Notes under the pieces: generated by a model | Databases searched by the model: none | What the model saw: the letters and a program-made list of their open reading frames with translations, nothing else | What the model was told of the DNA's origin: nothing | Part shown: positions 55,475 through 64,000 of the stretch, piece after piece | Position numbering within the stretch: the stretch's first letter is position 1 | Layout: every line of letters begins with the position of its first letter | Program-made: the position numbers and the translations under genes | Assembly: GCF_001042675.1 (NCBI RefSeq) | Contig: NZ_AP012333.1 | Span: 372,001-436,000 of the forward strand | Direction of reading: 5' to 3' | Origin: Parascardovia denticolens DSM 10105 = JCM 12538 | Lineage (GTDB): Bacteria > Actinomycetota > Actinomycetes > Actinomycetales > Bifidobacteriaceae | Length of the DNA stretch: 64,000 nt

Positions 55475-57148
55475 TTAGGATTCATGGAATTTCCAGCTGG
55501 ACCCTTGGGGGCCATCTTCAATGCTGATGCCGGCTGCGGCCAGGGAATTGCGGATGGCGTCGGCCCTGGCGAAGTCTTTCGCCTTGCGGGCGGCCTGCCG
55601 CTGATCCAGCTGGGAGCGGATGAGGCTGTCCAAAACCTTGCTGGTCTGGGAGCTGGAAGCGCCGGAGGTCTTATCTGCCTGGGCGGAGTCCTCAGCTTGA
55701 GCGGGGAAGCCGTCCCCTCCTGGCAGCCACTGGGGGTCCAGGGGGTCAAGGCCGAAGACGTCCAGCATGGCCCGCACCAGGAGCAGGCTTTCTTTCAGCA
55801 AGGTGATCGCCTGATCCCGCTCGGAGCCTTCCGGCAGGGTGGCCAGGTCGTTCATGGTCGTGTTCCCGTAGCGGATGGAGCTGAAGACGGCAGCCAGGGC
55901 GGTGGAGACGTTGAAGTCATCGTTCATGGCCGCGATGAAATCCTGGGGAAGCTGGTCTGCCGGGTAAGATGTCACTTCCTGGCGACTGGGCTGGCCGACC
56001 GCCGCTCCGGCGTGATCCAGGAAGTTGCTGATGCGGGAGTAAGCGCTTTGGGCTTCCGCTATGGTCTGCTGGCTCCATTCCAGCATGGACCGGTATTGGA
56101 CGGTTGCCAAGGCGTAACGGACCATCCAGGGGGTGCATTGGCTGAGCACGACCGGGATGGAGAGGCCATTGCCCAAGGATTTGCTCATCTTTTCACCCTT
56201 TTGGGTGACCCAGGCCGAGTGCATCCAGTAATGGGCGAAACCCCAGCCCGCCGCGCGGGATTGGGCCATCTCGTTTTCGTGGTGGGGGAAACGCAAATCC
56301 AGGCCGCCTCCGTGAATGTCGAACTCATCGCCCAGGTAGCGGTGGCTCATGGCCGAGCACTCCAGGTGCCAGCCCGGCCGGCCGGTCCCGAAGGGGGTCC
56401 GCCAACGGGCGGTCAGGGGGTCGGAATCCTTGGAGGCCTTCCAGAGGGCGAAATCGCGGGGGTCATGCTTTTCTTCCGACAAGTCGGCCTCATCGGCCGG
56501 GTTGTACTTGTCTTCTCCGGCCGCGTCCACGGAGGGGCCCATGGCGTCGGCGATGCGGGCGGATTCGTCGCCAGTCGCCTGAGTGCCGGCCTGTTGATGG
56601 GTCAGTTCGCCGTAATGGGGCCAGGAGGGGACGTCAAAGTAGACATTGCCGGAAGGCGAGCCGTCAGGGTTGGGAATGAGGTAGGCGTGGCCGCGGTCTA
56701 TCAGCCGCTGGACCAGGTCCACCATGTCGGTGACGTGCCCGGTCGCTCGCGGCTCGTAAGTAGGGGTGAGGACGCCCAAAACGCGGTAGGCCTGGGAGAA
56801 TTCCTGCTCGTAGTAGTAGGCCCGGGCCCACCAGTTCTGTCCGTCGGCGGCGGCCTTGTCCAGGATCTTGTCATCGATGTCGGTCACGTTGCGCACGAAA
56901 GTGACCTCGTAGCCCAGCTTCATGAACCAGCGGCGGATCACGTCAAAGGAAACCCCGGCCCTCACATGCCCCACATGCGGGGAAGCCTGGACAGTGGCCC
57001 CGCACACGTACATGGTCACCTTGCCCGGCGTGACCGGCCGAAAATCCATGACCTTATGATGCGCGGTGTCGTATATGCGCACCCCGCTCGCCGCCTGAGT
57101 CAGCTGGCCCTTCGGCTCAATATGCATTCCGTTTTCCGTGGTTGCCAT
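55475..57148 (-). CDS. cysS: Cysteinyl-tRNA synthetase
   Basis: Charges tRNA-Cys. The 557-residue class I synthetase has zinc ligand Cys49 in YVCGATV, the HIGH motif as HVGH (residues 58-61), LECSAM with the next zinc ligand, GGGLDLRFPHHENE and KMSKS. A charged insertion (about residues 190-225) rich in Asp/Glu/Ala is present. The start at 57148 follows AGGAAAT; ATG 57163 is a less likely alternative. It borders the defence operon to the right. Confidence 0.96.
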   Translation of the reverse strand: MATTENGMHIEPKGQLTQAASGVRIYDTAHHKVMDFRPVTPGKVTMYVCGATVQASPHVGHVRAGVSFDVIRRWFMKLGYEVTFVRNVTDIDDKILDKAAADGQNWWARAYYYEQEFSQAYRVLGVLTPTYEPRATGHVTDMVDLVQRLIDRGHAYLIPNPDGSPSGNVYFDVPSWPHYGELTHQQAGTQATGDESARIADAMGPSVDAAGEDKYNPADEADLSEEKHDPRDFALWKASKDSDPLTARWRTPFGTGRPGWHLECSAMSHRYLGDEFDIHGGGLDLRFPHHENEMAQSRAAGWGFAHYWMHSAWVTQKGEKMSKSLGNGLSIPVVLSQCTPWMVRYALATVQYRSMLEWSQQTIAEAQSAYSRISNFLDHAGAAVGQPSRQEVTSYPADQLPQDFIAAMNDDFNVSTALAAVFSSIRYGNTTMNDLATLPEGSERDQAITLLKESLLLVRAMLDVFGLDPLDPQWLPGGDGFPAQAEDSAQADKTSGASSSQTSKVLDSLIRSQLDQRQAARKAKDFARADAIRNSLAAAGISIEDGPQGSSWKFHES

Positions 57149-57359
57149 ATTTCCTGTTCCCATGATTCCAAAAGGTTCTGTCTAGGGCAGATTTTAGCGC
57201 ATGACTGTTACTGGGAGGTTGAACTAGCCCTGTGGGAAGAGGAAAATTTACAAAGGGAATCGGCTCAAGCTAAGAGGCGAAGGCAGTTGACTAGATACTG
57301 CATATCTGATTGTGTTGAGGGTCTTCTTCCAATCCTTTGCAACGGGTATGGTTACGATT

Positions 57360-60300
57360 ATGAGCACTCCAGTCACAGATGATGTAATCCCTTCCATTAA
57401 AACAGTTTTTGATGCCGTCGAATATATCAAGCAAAACGCGAAGACGGAGCATCAAAAGGGAATGCTGTGGGAAAGAGTTTCACGCTGGTACTTGCGGAAT
57501 GACCCCGAAATGCAACAGTTCATCGGAAGGGTTTGGAAAGCCACAGACCCTGACTGCCCGATTGCTTACAAGACTGATACCGGTGTGGATATCATCGCTG
57601 AAGATACGCAGAATGAGGGGAAATATTGGGCGATTCAGTGCAAAGCATACGATGTGGAACACGAATTTACTTGGGAGGAGCTCAGCACTTTTATTGCCTC
57701 CGTAGCAACTGATTCCCGCTATACGGGTTGTATGTTGCTTTCCACAGCAACGAATATATCGAATCAGCTCGCCGAGAATTTTATGCGGATGAGGAAAAAC
57801 AAGGGGTTGGAAACTCACATCATTGGCTTGCAGACCATGAGTGAGTCAAATCTTGATTGGTCGAATTTATTCACAGACAGAAAAGCTGAGACGCAGACTT
57901 TTGACCCCCGTCCTCACCAGATCAAAGCGATTAACCAAATCAACGCGGCCTTCGAAAAGCATGATCGCTGCAAGGCGATTATGGCTTGTGGAACTGGGAA
58001 AACATTGATGTCTTTGCGGCTGGCAGAAGAAAGGGCTAAGGGAGGTTTGATCCTCTTCGCTGCTCCTTCGATTGCTTTGGTCTCGCAGGCAATGCGAGAG
58101 TGGACGAATCAGGCACGCTGCAAGATGAGGGCTTTGGTTGTATGCTCTGACGCGAAAGCGTCCAAGCAAGCCAAAGACAATGATGATATCCTTGACAGTC
58201 TTCTTGATTTGAATTACCCGGCAAATACCGATGCCCAGTCTTTACTCCAGCGATATCAAACGATTCGGCGAAAAAGCCCGGATTCAACGGTTGTGGTGTT
58301 TGTCACTTATCAGAGTATGCAGGTTATTCAGGATGCTCAAGATCTTGGTCTGCCGGAATTCGATCTTGCCATTTGCGATGAGGCTCACAGAACCACTGGT
58401 ATTCGCACTGTTGATATGAGGCAATCAGATGTATCGGCCTTCCAAATAGTCAATGATGGAGACCGCATCCGTGCTTCCAAGCGTTTGTATATGACGGCGA
58501 CTCCGAAGATTTATGGTGAATCAGTCAAGCAAAAGGCGAAAGCCGCTGAAGCAGTTCTCTGTGATATGGACGATGAGAGTGTTTATGGGCCGGTTGCGGC
58601 CAGTATCTCTTTCGCTACTGCCGTTGAGCAAAAGCTGCTTTGCGACTATCGTGTCGTCGTTTTGGCAGTGAACGAGGATGGTATTCCATCATCCATTCAG
58701 CAGATTATTTCGAATGGAGGAGAGCTTCCTCTTGATGATGCTGCGAAGATCATTGGCACTTATAAGGGCTTGGCGACCCATGGCGTTGAAGCGCAGGCCA
58801 GGCTGAACCAGCTGGAAGATTCCCACGAGTTGACTCCTGATTTTCTTTTAATCAATAAGGTAGAGTTGAATAACGACTCTTCTGCTGAGCAGGAAACGTC
58901 TGGAATCATAGAAGGCCAGGACATCCAACCTTTGCATAGAGCTGTTGGTTTCTGCTCAACGATTAAAGAATCGAAGAGAATGGATGAGGTCTTCGCGAAT
59001 GTTGTCAGACATTATCAGGAAGCGAGCGGTGACACCCTGAAACTGAACTGTGAGCTTCAGCATGTTGATGGCTCGATGAATTCATCAGAGCGTTCAGAAA
59101 AGTTGAACTGGCTTGCCGGCGGTAAGGATGAGAACGAGTGCCGAATCCTCACCAATGCGCGTTGCCTTGCTGAGGGTGTGGATGTGCCTTCTCTGGATGC
59201 GGTAATCTTCTTTGCTCCTAAGAAGAGCGAAGTCGATGTCGTCCAAGCGGTTGGTCGCGCTATGCGTACTTTTATCAATTCGCAAACGGGGGAATCAAAA
59301 GAGCTCGGATACATCATTCTTCCAGTCGCGATTCCTGAAGGCATGTCTCCTGAGGATGCTTTGAGCAGGTCCAAAACCTTTGATGTGGTCTGGAAGGTGC
59401 TTCAGGGTTTGCGTTCGCATGATGAGCGTATGGACGCTTATGTGAATTCCATCCCCTTTCGCACATCCAAGTTGAAGAATCAGGATGGTCGAGGAAGTCA
59501 TAAGATTGGGGTGCCGAATCCCCATGAGAATGAGAACCAGGATGACGGCATCCAAGGGCAATTTGCGCTCTCCTACGGATCCGATGAACTCGAGAGAGCC
59601 GTTTATGCGAAGGCTGTAGAGAAATGCGGCACGCGGATTTACTGGGATGAGTGGGCGGATGATGTTGCCGGCATCGCTCAGCGGCATATTGAGCAGATTC
59701 AGACCGCTTTAGATAACAATCAGCAAGTGCATGAAGATTTTGCCACCTTCTTGAAAGGACTTCAAAACACTCTGAATCCTGGCATCACCGAAAAGGATGC
59801 TGTGGAGATGATTGCTCAGCATATTGTCACTCTTCCTGTTTTTGATGCATTGTTTGGCGATTATACTTTTGCGAAATCGAATCCGGTCTCTGTTGCTATT
59901 GAAAACTTCCTGGCTACTCTGAAGGTCCATGGTGTCACGGGCTTGGACGCCTCCAGTGAGCCGACTTTGCAGGACCTGTATGATTCCGTGCGTAGACGTG
60001 CTCAGGTTGCACGCACGGATTCAAACCGTCAAGAGCTCATCAAAGACCTTTATAACGATTTCTTTAGCAAGGCATTCAAAGCGACTTCTCAGAAGCTCGG
60101 CATCGTATATACGCCTATGCAGATTGTGGATTATATGCTTCATGTCACGGACAGGGTTCTCAAAAGGGAATTCGGTTGCGGACTCGCTGAGGAGGGAGTC
60201 CACATTCTTGATCCTTTCGCCGGAACCGGCTCGTATATGGCGGAGCTGATTTCCGATCCTGAACTTATTCCCGTGGATAAGCTTGAGCATAAGTACAAGT

Positions 60301-62369
60301 ATGAGCTGCACTCGAACGAGATTCTTCTGCTTGCTTATTACATCATGGTTGTCAACATTGAATACGCTTATCATGCTCGAATGGACGGAGCTTATGAACC
60401 TTTCACCGGAGCAGTGCTCACCGATACTTTCCAAATGAGCGAAGATGAGGACACTCTCGATGACAGGATGTTTATTGGAAACTCCGAACGAGTGACGGAA
60501 CAACAACGTGCTCCCATCCATGTCATTATTGGAAACCCTCCTTATTCCGCAGGTCAGAAATCAGCGAACGATAATAATGCAAATGAGCATTATCCTCGCT
60601 TGGAAAACCGTATTCGTGAAACCTATTCCGATAGTGTTAAGACGGTCAATAAGAATTCTCTAATGGATTCTTACATTGAGGCTTTCCGGTGGGCATCGGA
60701 TCGTATTCAAAATGAGGGAGTGGTATGCTTCGTATCGAATGCGGGGTGGCTACGTTCAGAAGCCGGAGCTGGTGTTCGCCGTTGCTTCGTTGAAGAATTT
60801 AGCAGCATTTACGTTTTTGACTTGCTTGGTAATCAGAGGACACAAGGCGAAGAATCGAAACGACAAGGTGGCAAAGTCTTTGGATCTGGATCTCGCGCTC
60901 CAATTGCTATAGCACTGCTGGTGAAAAATCCTCGTTCCTCTGAGCGCGGAGCGATTCACTATTTCAGCGTTGGGGAGTATAAGACTCAAGAACAGAAGCT
61001 GGCTTCTCTGGTCTCTTTTAGGGAACATGATCCTGAGTGGATAACACTTTCACCTGATAGAGAAGGCAACTGGCTAGATCACGGTGATGATCACTTTGAT
61101 TCGCTTGCTCCTCTTGGATTAGCTAACAAACCCAATCAATCTCCCTCAGGTTTATTTTCTCTCTATTCAAGAGGATATGAAACTGATCGAGATGCATGGA
61201 TGTATAATTTCTCTTCTGATGCTACAATCTCAAACGCTGGAAGCTTGATTAATACATATTCTTTGGAGCTGATGAGTACTGGTGGTGATGATAGAAAAGC
61301 TACGCAAGACAAGACAAAAATTTCTTGGTCGAGAACTTTAAGAAAGAAGTTTCAGAATTCGATTAGCTTGGTCTTGGAGCGTGGTGCGACATGCATAGCG
61401 CTATATCGACCATTTATAAAAAAGTTTGCGTATTATGGAGAAAATTTAGCAGATTATCCAGGGCAGCAGCGGTCATTCTTCCCCCTGATTGCTCCGCACA
61501 AGACGATAAATAACTTTGTAATTATGCTTCCGGGGAAAAGTAACTCGGGTTTCAATTGCTTAATATGTGATTGTGTCCCGGACCTAAACTGTTTAAACGC
61601 TGGAACGCAGTGTTTTCCTCTCTACTGGTATGAAAAAGTGGAATCTGTGCAGCTCATCCCCAGCAATGAAGTCAAAATCAAGGATGCCTGGGGAAATGTC
61701 TATATTCGACATGATGGGATAACCGATCGAACCCTTCGAATCTTTAGAGAGGCGTATAAAACAGCGTATCCCGAAGAAAATCGAGGGGCGGACTCAAGTG
61801 TAATCTCCAAGGAGGATATCTTCTATTACATTTATGGTATTCTGCACTCTCCGATTTACAGAGAGAAATATAAGTTCAACTTGCTGAGAGACCTTCCTCG
61901 TGTGCCTTTTGTCCGTCAATTTAAACGTTTCTCAGAGGCCGGCCGTAGTTTGGCTAAACTGCATCTGGCTTATGAAGAAGCAGAGCCATGGCCAGGTCTT
62001 GAATATTCTGCTCTCCCAATTGATTTGGGCCGGGTGGAGAAACTTCGCTGGAGCAAAAAAGATGATTATACGAAGCTGATTTACAACTCGAGAATGACAA
62101 TTTCCAATATTCCTGAGGAAGCAAATACTTATAAGGTGAATGGAAAGAGCCCGCTTGAATGGATGGTGCGTTTCTACCAGGTCAGCCAAGATAAGGCTAG
62201 CGGCATCATCAACGATCCTAACGAGTATAGCGATGATCCACTTTACATTTTCAACCTCATTGGGAAGCTCGTGACCGTTTCCATGCGTACTAACGAAATC
62301 GTTGCAGGGCTGCCGAGTATCTCTGAAATTGAAAAGCCTATAGATTGGCCGAGGGAATGGGAGGAGTAG
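57360..62369 (+). CDS. Single-chain Type ISP restriction-modification enzyme
   Basis: A 1669-residue enzyme uniting cleavage, translocation and modification. It has an Mrr-like nuclease (Asp77 in GVDIIA, Gln-Cys-Lys95), an SF2 helicase with Walker A CGTGKT (Lys214), DEAH at 340-343 and motif VI QAVGRAMR, and an N6-adenine methyltransferase with motif I FAGTGSY (from 953) and NPPY (1059-1062). A C-terminal target-recognition region follows, the order of LlaGI-type enzymes. Host DNA is methylated on one strand; unmodified phage DNA is cut after translocating enzymes collide. The start at 57360 is favoured; ATG 57312 and 57348 are in frame. It is less GC-rich than the core genes. Confidence 0.93.
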   Translation: MSTPVTDDVIPSIKTVFDAVEYIKQNAKTEHQKGMLWERVSRWYLRNDPEMQQFIGRVWKATDPDCPIAYKTDTGVDIIAEDTQNEGKYWAIQCKAYDVEHEFTWEELSTFIASVATDSRYTGCMLLSTATNISNQLAENFMRMRKNKGLETHIIGLQTMSESNLDWSNLFTDRKAETQTFDPRPHQIKAINQINAAFEKHDRCKAIMACGTGKTLMSLRLAEERAKGGLILFAAPSIALVSQAMREWTNQARCKMRALVVCSDAKASKQAKDNDDILDSLLDLNYPANTDAQSLLQRYQTIRRKSPDSTVVVFVTYQSMQVIQDAQDLGLPEFDLAICDEAHRTTGIRTVDMRQSDVSAFQIVNDGDRIRASKRLYMTATPKIYGESVKQKAKAAEAVLCDMDDESVYGPVAASISFATAVEQKLLCDYRVVVLAVNEDGIPSSIQQIISNGGELPLDDAAKIIGTYKGLATHGVEAQARLNQLEDSHELTPDFLLINKVELNNDSSAEQETSGIIEGQDIQPLHRAVGFCSTIKESKRMDEVFANVVRHYQEASGDTLKLNCELQHVDGSMNSSERSEKLNWLAGGKDENECRILTNARCLAEGVDVPSLDAVIFFAPKKSEVDVVQAVGRAMRTFINSQTGESKELGYIILPVAIPEGMSPEDALSRSKTFDVVWKVLQGLRSHDERMDAYVNSIPFRTSKLKNQDGRGSHKIGVPNPHENENQDDGIQGQFALSYGSDELERAVYAKAVEKCGTRIYWDEWADDVAGIAQRHIEQIQTALDNNQQVHEDFATFLKGLQNTLNPGITEKDAVEMIAQHIVTLPVFDALFGDYTFAKSNPVSVAIENFLATLKVHGVTGLDASSEPTLQDLYDSVRRRAQVARTDSNRQELIKDLYNDFFSKAFKATSQKLGIVYTPMQIVDYMLHVTDRVLKREFGCGLAEEGVHILDPFAGTGSYMAELISDPELIPVDKLEHKYKYELHSNEILLLAYYIMVVNIEYAYHARMDGAYEPFTGAVLTDTFQMSEDEDTLDDRMFIGNSERVTEQQRAPIHVIIGNPPYSAGQKSANDNNANEHYPRLENRIRETYSDSVKTVNKNSLMDSYIEAFRWASDRIQNEGVVCFVSNAGWLRSEAGAGVRRCFVEEFSSIYVFDLLGNQRTQGEESKRQGGKVFGSGSRAPIAIALLVKNPRSSERGAIHYFSVGEYKTQEQKLASLVSFREHDPEWITLSPDREGNWLDHGDDHFDSLAPLGLANKPNQSPSGLFSLYSRGYETDRDAWMYNFSSDATISNAGSLINTYSLELMSTGGDDRKATQDKTKISWSRTLRKKFQNSISLVLERGATCIALYRPFIKKFAYYGENLADYPGQQRSFFPLIAPHKTINNFVIMLPGKSNSGFNCLICDCVPDLNCLNAGTQCFPLYWYEKVESVQLIPSNEVKIKDAWGNVYIRHDGITDRTLRIFREAYKTAYPEENRGADSSVISKEDIFYYIYGILHSPIYREKYKFNLLRDLPRVPFVRQFKRFSEAGRSLAKLHLAYEEAEPWPGLEYSALPIDLGRVEKLRWSKKDDYTKLIYNSRMTISNIPEEANTYKVNGKSPLEWMVRFYQVSQDKASGIINDPNEYSDDPLYIFNLIGKLVTVSMRTNEIVAGLPSISEIEKPIDWPREWEE

Positions 62370-62371
62370 AC

Positions 62372-63508
62372 ATGTCTGATAAGAGCCTCAACATTCAACA
62401 ATTTAGGAAGCTTGCGATAACCAAGCATCTTAATTTTCTTATCGGTTCGGGTGTCTCTACGCCCGCTGTTCCACTTATGAGTTGGGTGAAATACGATTCA
62501 AAAGGAGCGATTCCCGAGGAAGACGAGATTCGACGTAACAAAGAATTAGTTCGGCGAATTCGAATAATAAGTTACCTAGCTTTAGCTAATACAGCTGGAG
62601 GGAAATGCAAAGGTGATTCAGAATTATGGAGGTGCGTCGGCAATATTGATGCAGAAAAAAATCAAACGGATTTGCAACCCTCTGATCCGCATAAAATTCT
62701 TGGGGAGACAATACACGAGTATAAACGATTTTTCCAGATGATTATTAGGCTGCTTAACCTAAGTAATGCTCGGGAGACGCCTCGTAGCGCAACCATTTTT
62801 ACTACGAATTATGATTTACTTTTAGAAACTGCTATAGACGAATGTTTGGCAGAGAATAATTTCGTCTTTAATGATGGAGCGCGGGGATATTTCAATCGTT
62901 ACTTGGATAGTTCTAATTTTAACCAGGTCGTTTCATATCGAGGGCTCAACGATAACTATACTGATGAGCTTCCATCTATTACATTGATCAAGCCTCATGG
63001 TTCAGTAAACTGGGAGAAAGGAGGGTATAGCGAAGAGCAAATCGCAGTTCGGAATAGGGTTGTGAATTCGCCTGTTATTGTTCCTCCGAATGGTCACGAA
63101 GGTGAGGCCACTTTTCTCAGTAACCATTTTCATGATATGTTGCGTGTTTTCCAACTCGAGTTGGATAAACCACAGTCTGTACTATTTGTGATTGGCTTCT
63201 CTTTTCAAGATGATCATATAGCTCGCATGTTGCGAAGAGCTCTTGATAATCGTGAGCTCAAAGTAGTGATTTTCGGTTATAGTGATCAGGACCGTCATGT
63301 GATTTTGCAGAATATTTTCCACGACTCTCATCATCCAGCTAGCTATCCAAACTTCCAAATAATTACCCCTTCAGATTTCAATGATGAAGAAACGGAGGAG
63401 AAAGAGGGTTCTGCGAATCCGGTAAAGAAAGTGCGAAAGATTGATCTTGAATTTGTAACGGATATGCTCCAGTCCGCCTCCTTGAAAGAGCTAAGGAGCG
63501 CAGAATGA
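62372..63508 (+). CDS. SIR2-like NADase-type defence protein
   Basis: A 378-residue SIR2-family protein. The nucleotide loop is GSGVS (25-29), TTNYD holds Asn146 and Asp148, and KPHGSVNW gives the catalytic-type His209. The later VIGFSFQDDHI segment is the usual C-terminal Rossmann strand of SIR2_2-type defence proteins. It has no transmembrane or helicase part of its own; the next gene supplies a HerA-like ATPase, the pairing of SIR2-HerA anti-phage systems in which NAD+ depletion aborts infection. The start at 62372 follows GGGAGGAG and is 2 bp after the restriction enzyme stop. Confidence 0.88.
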   Translation: MSDKSLNIQQFRKLAITKHLNFLIGSGVSTPAVPLMSWVKYDSKGAIPEEDEIRRNKELVRRIRIISYLALANTAGGKCKGDSELWRCVGNIDAEKNQTDLQPSDPHKILGETIHEYKRFFQMIIRLLNLSNARETPRSATIFTTNYDLLLETAIDECLAENNFVFNDGARGYFNRYLDSSNFNQVVSYRGLNDNYTDELPSITLIKPHGSVNWEKGGYSEEQIAVRNRVVNSPVIVPPNGHEGEATFLSNHFHDMLRVFQLELDKPQSVLFVIGFSFQDDHIARMLRRALDNRELKVVIFGYSDQDRHVILQNIFHDSHHPASYPNFQIITPSDFNDEETEEKEGSANPVKKVRKIDLEFVTDMLQSASLKELRSAE

Positions 63509-64000
63509 TGGGTGAGCATCCTAAGCCTTTAGGTGTTGTTGTCGGCGTTGACGGAACGAAATGCCAAGTCGGCATGTATAACATGTCCAATGATTCCGAG
63601 TTCCTGTGGGACGGCGAACTATTGATGGGACCGCGAGTTGGCGCCTTCCTAACGATTTTGCAAAATGATATCAAGATTATTGCATCTGTTTCATCTGAAA
63701 AAGTGATGGATCAGCAGAACAGTGTAAAAAGTAAAGAGTTCGACAATCGGTATAGTAAAAATTCCATTAATCGAATCATTGAGCTCAAAAAGCAGGGAGT
63801 TATTGAAAATGGACATTTCCATTTAACCTCTCGATACGAGCCGATGGTTGGAAATGTTGTTGCGCTAACAACCCAAGAGGAGCTTAACGCGATTTATTCG
63901 GTCGATGAAGGAGAGCCTACAATCATCATCGGCGAATCTGTGCGCGAAGGAAAACGTGTGGAATTGCCCATCAATAAATTCTTTGCTTCGCACATTGGCA
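63505..64000 (+). CDS. HerA-like ATPase, 3' truncated by window edge
   Basis: The frame opens at ATG 63505 after AAGGAG, overlaps the SIR2 stop (ATGA), and is still open at the window end (165 codons visible). The visible part matches the N-terminal HAS-barrel region of HerA translocases and ends in LPINKFFASHIG, the segment that in this family directly precedes Walker A. The missing part should hold the FtsK/HerA ATPase. An adjacent ATG at 63508 is also usable. It would form a hexamer that assembles with the SIR2 protein. Confidence 0.82.
   Translation, partial: MMGEHPKPLGVVVGVDGTKCQVGMYNMSNDSEFLWDGELLMGPRVGAFLTILQNDIKIIASVSSEKVMDQQNSVKSKEFDNRYSKNSINRIIELKKQGVIENGHFHLTSRYEPMVGNVVALTTQEELNAIYSVDEGEPTIIIGESVREGKRVELPINKFFASHIG

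Noticed and set aside
55469-57382. A 637-codon rightward frame crossing cysS and extending into the gap before the restriction enzyme
   Set aside because: It is antisense to cysS over nearly its whole length; only the last part is independent, and that part shows no family resemblance.

Overview
The window looks like a chromosomal segment of a high-GC actinobacterium of the family Bifidobacteriaceae. Evidence is the gene repertoire (GH13, GH31 and GH2 glycosidases with sugar ABC and GPH transporters, a DUF4916 Nudix-like protein, a G5/Rpf-type envelope protein, a GcvH plus lipoate ligase pair without other glycine-cleavage genes nearby) and the strong G/C bias at third codon positions over most of the window. 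Genus and species cannot be fixed from the sequence alone. I saw no rRNA, tRNA, insertion sequence or CRISPR array.

Layout. Positions 1-9106 hold an alpha-glucoside uptake and hydrolysis operon: sugar-binding protein (5' end outside the window), GH13 alpha-1,6-type glucosidase, two ABC permeases, a DUF624 membrane protein and a GH31 glucosidase interrupted by an in-frame TAG. Next come a membrane-anchored HNH nuclease (9168-10049), a LacI regulator, and a divergent lacZ / GPH-permease pair sharing two palindromic operators. Positions 16384-27887 form an envelope and signalling cluster: a WXG100-size helical protein, a protein with a T7SS-signal-like N-terminus, a transmembrane Ser/Thr kinase, single-pass proteins, an 1154-residue Ig-like surface protein, two unknown proteins, an FHA protein and a broken DUF6382-like gene. 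A candidate small RNA and a sugar MFS importer follow. Then come the phosphate importer (pstS, a fused pstC-pstA, pstB), an NCS2 purine permease, an Rpf-like protein, thioredoxin, a DUF4916 protein, an alpha/beta hydrolase, gcvH, an App1-type phosphatase, oligopeptidase B and lplA.

Positions 45692-57148 carry translation and secretion housekeeping genes (trmD, rimM, rpsP, khpA, ffh, cysS). The rpsP-khpA pair points the opposite way to its usual operon partners. Next to it, at about 48235-51000, lies a markedly AT-rich islet with the main discovery candidate. It has an 8-codon peptide gene, a terminator-like hairpin, a MccB-like E1 adenylating enzyme with an N-terminal extension, and an MFS exporter carrying a one-base frameshift. 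This is the layout of microcin C-like peptidyl-nucleotide operons, but the peptide ends in Arg rather than the usual Asn. A second MFS exporter with host-like composition follows.

From 57360 to the window end, a second compositionally distinct block encodes a defence operon: a single-chain Type ISP restriction-modification enzyme, a SIR2-like NADase and the start of a HerA-like ATPase (3' end outside the window). Three loci carry disrupted reading frames (GH31 amber, DUF6382-like amber plus frameshift, MFS frameshift). These may be real decay or partly sequence error.
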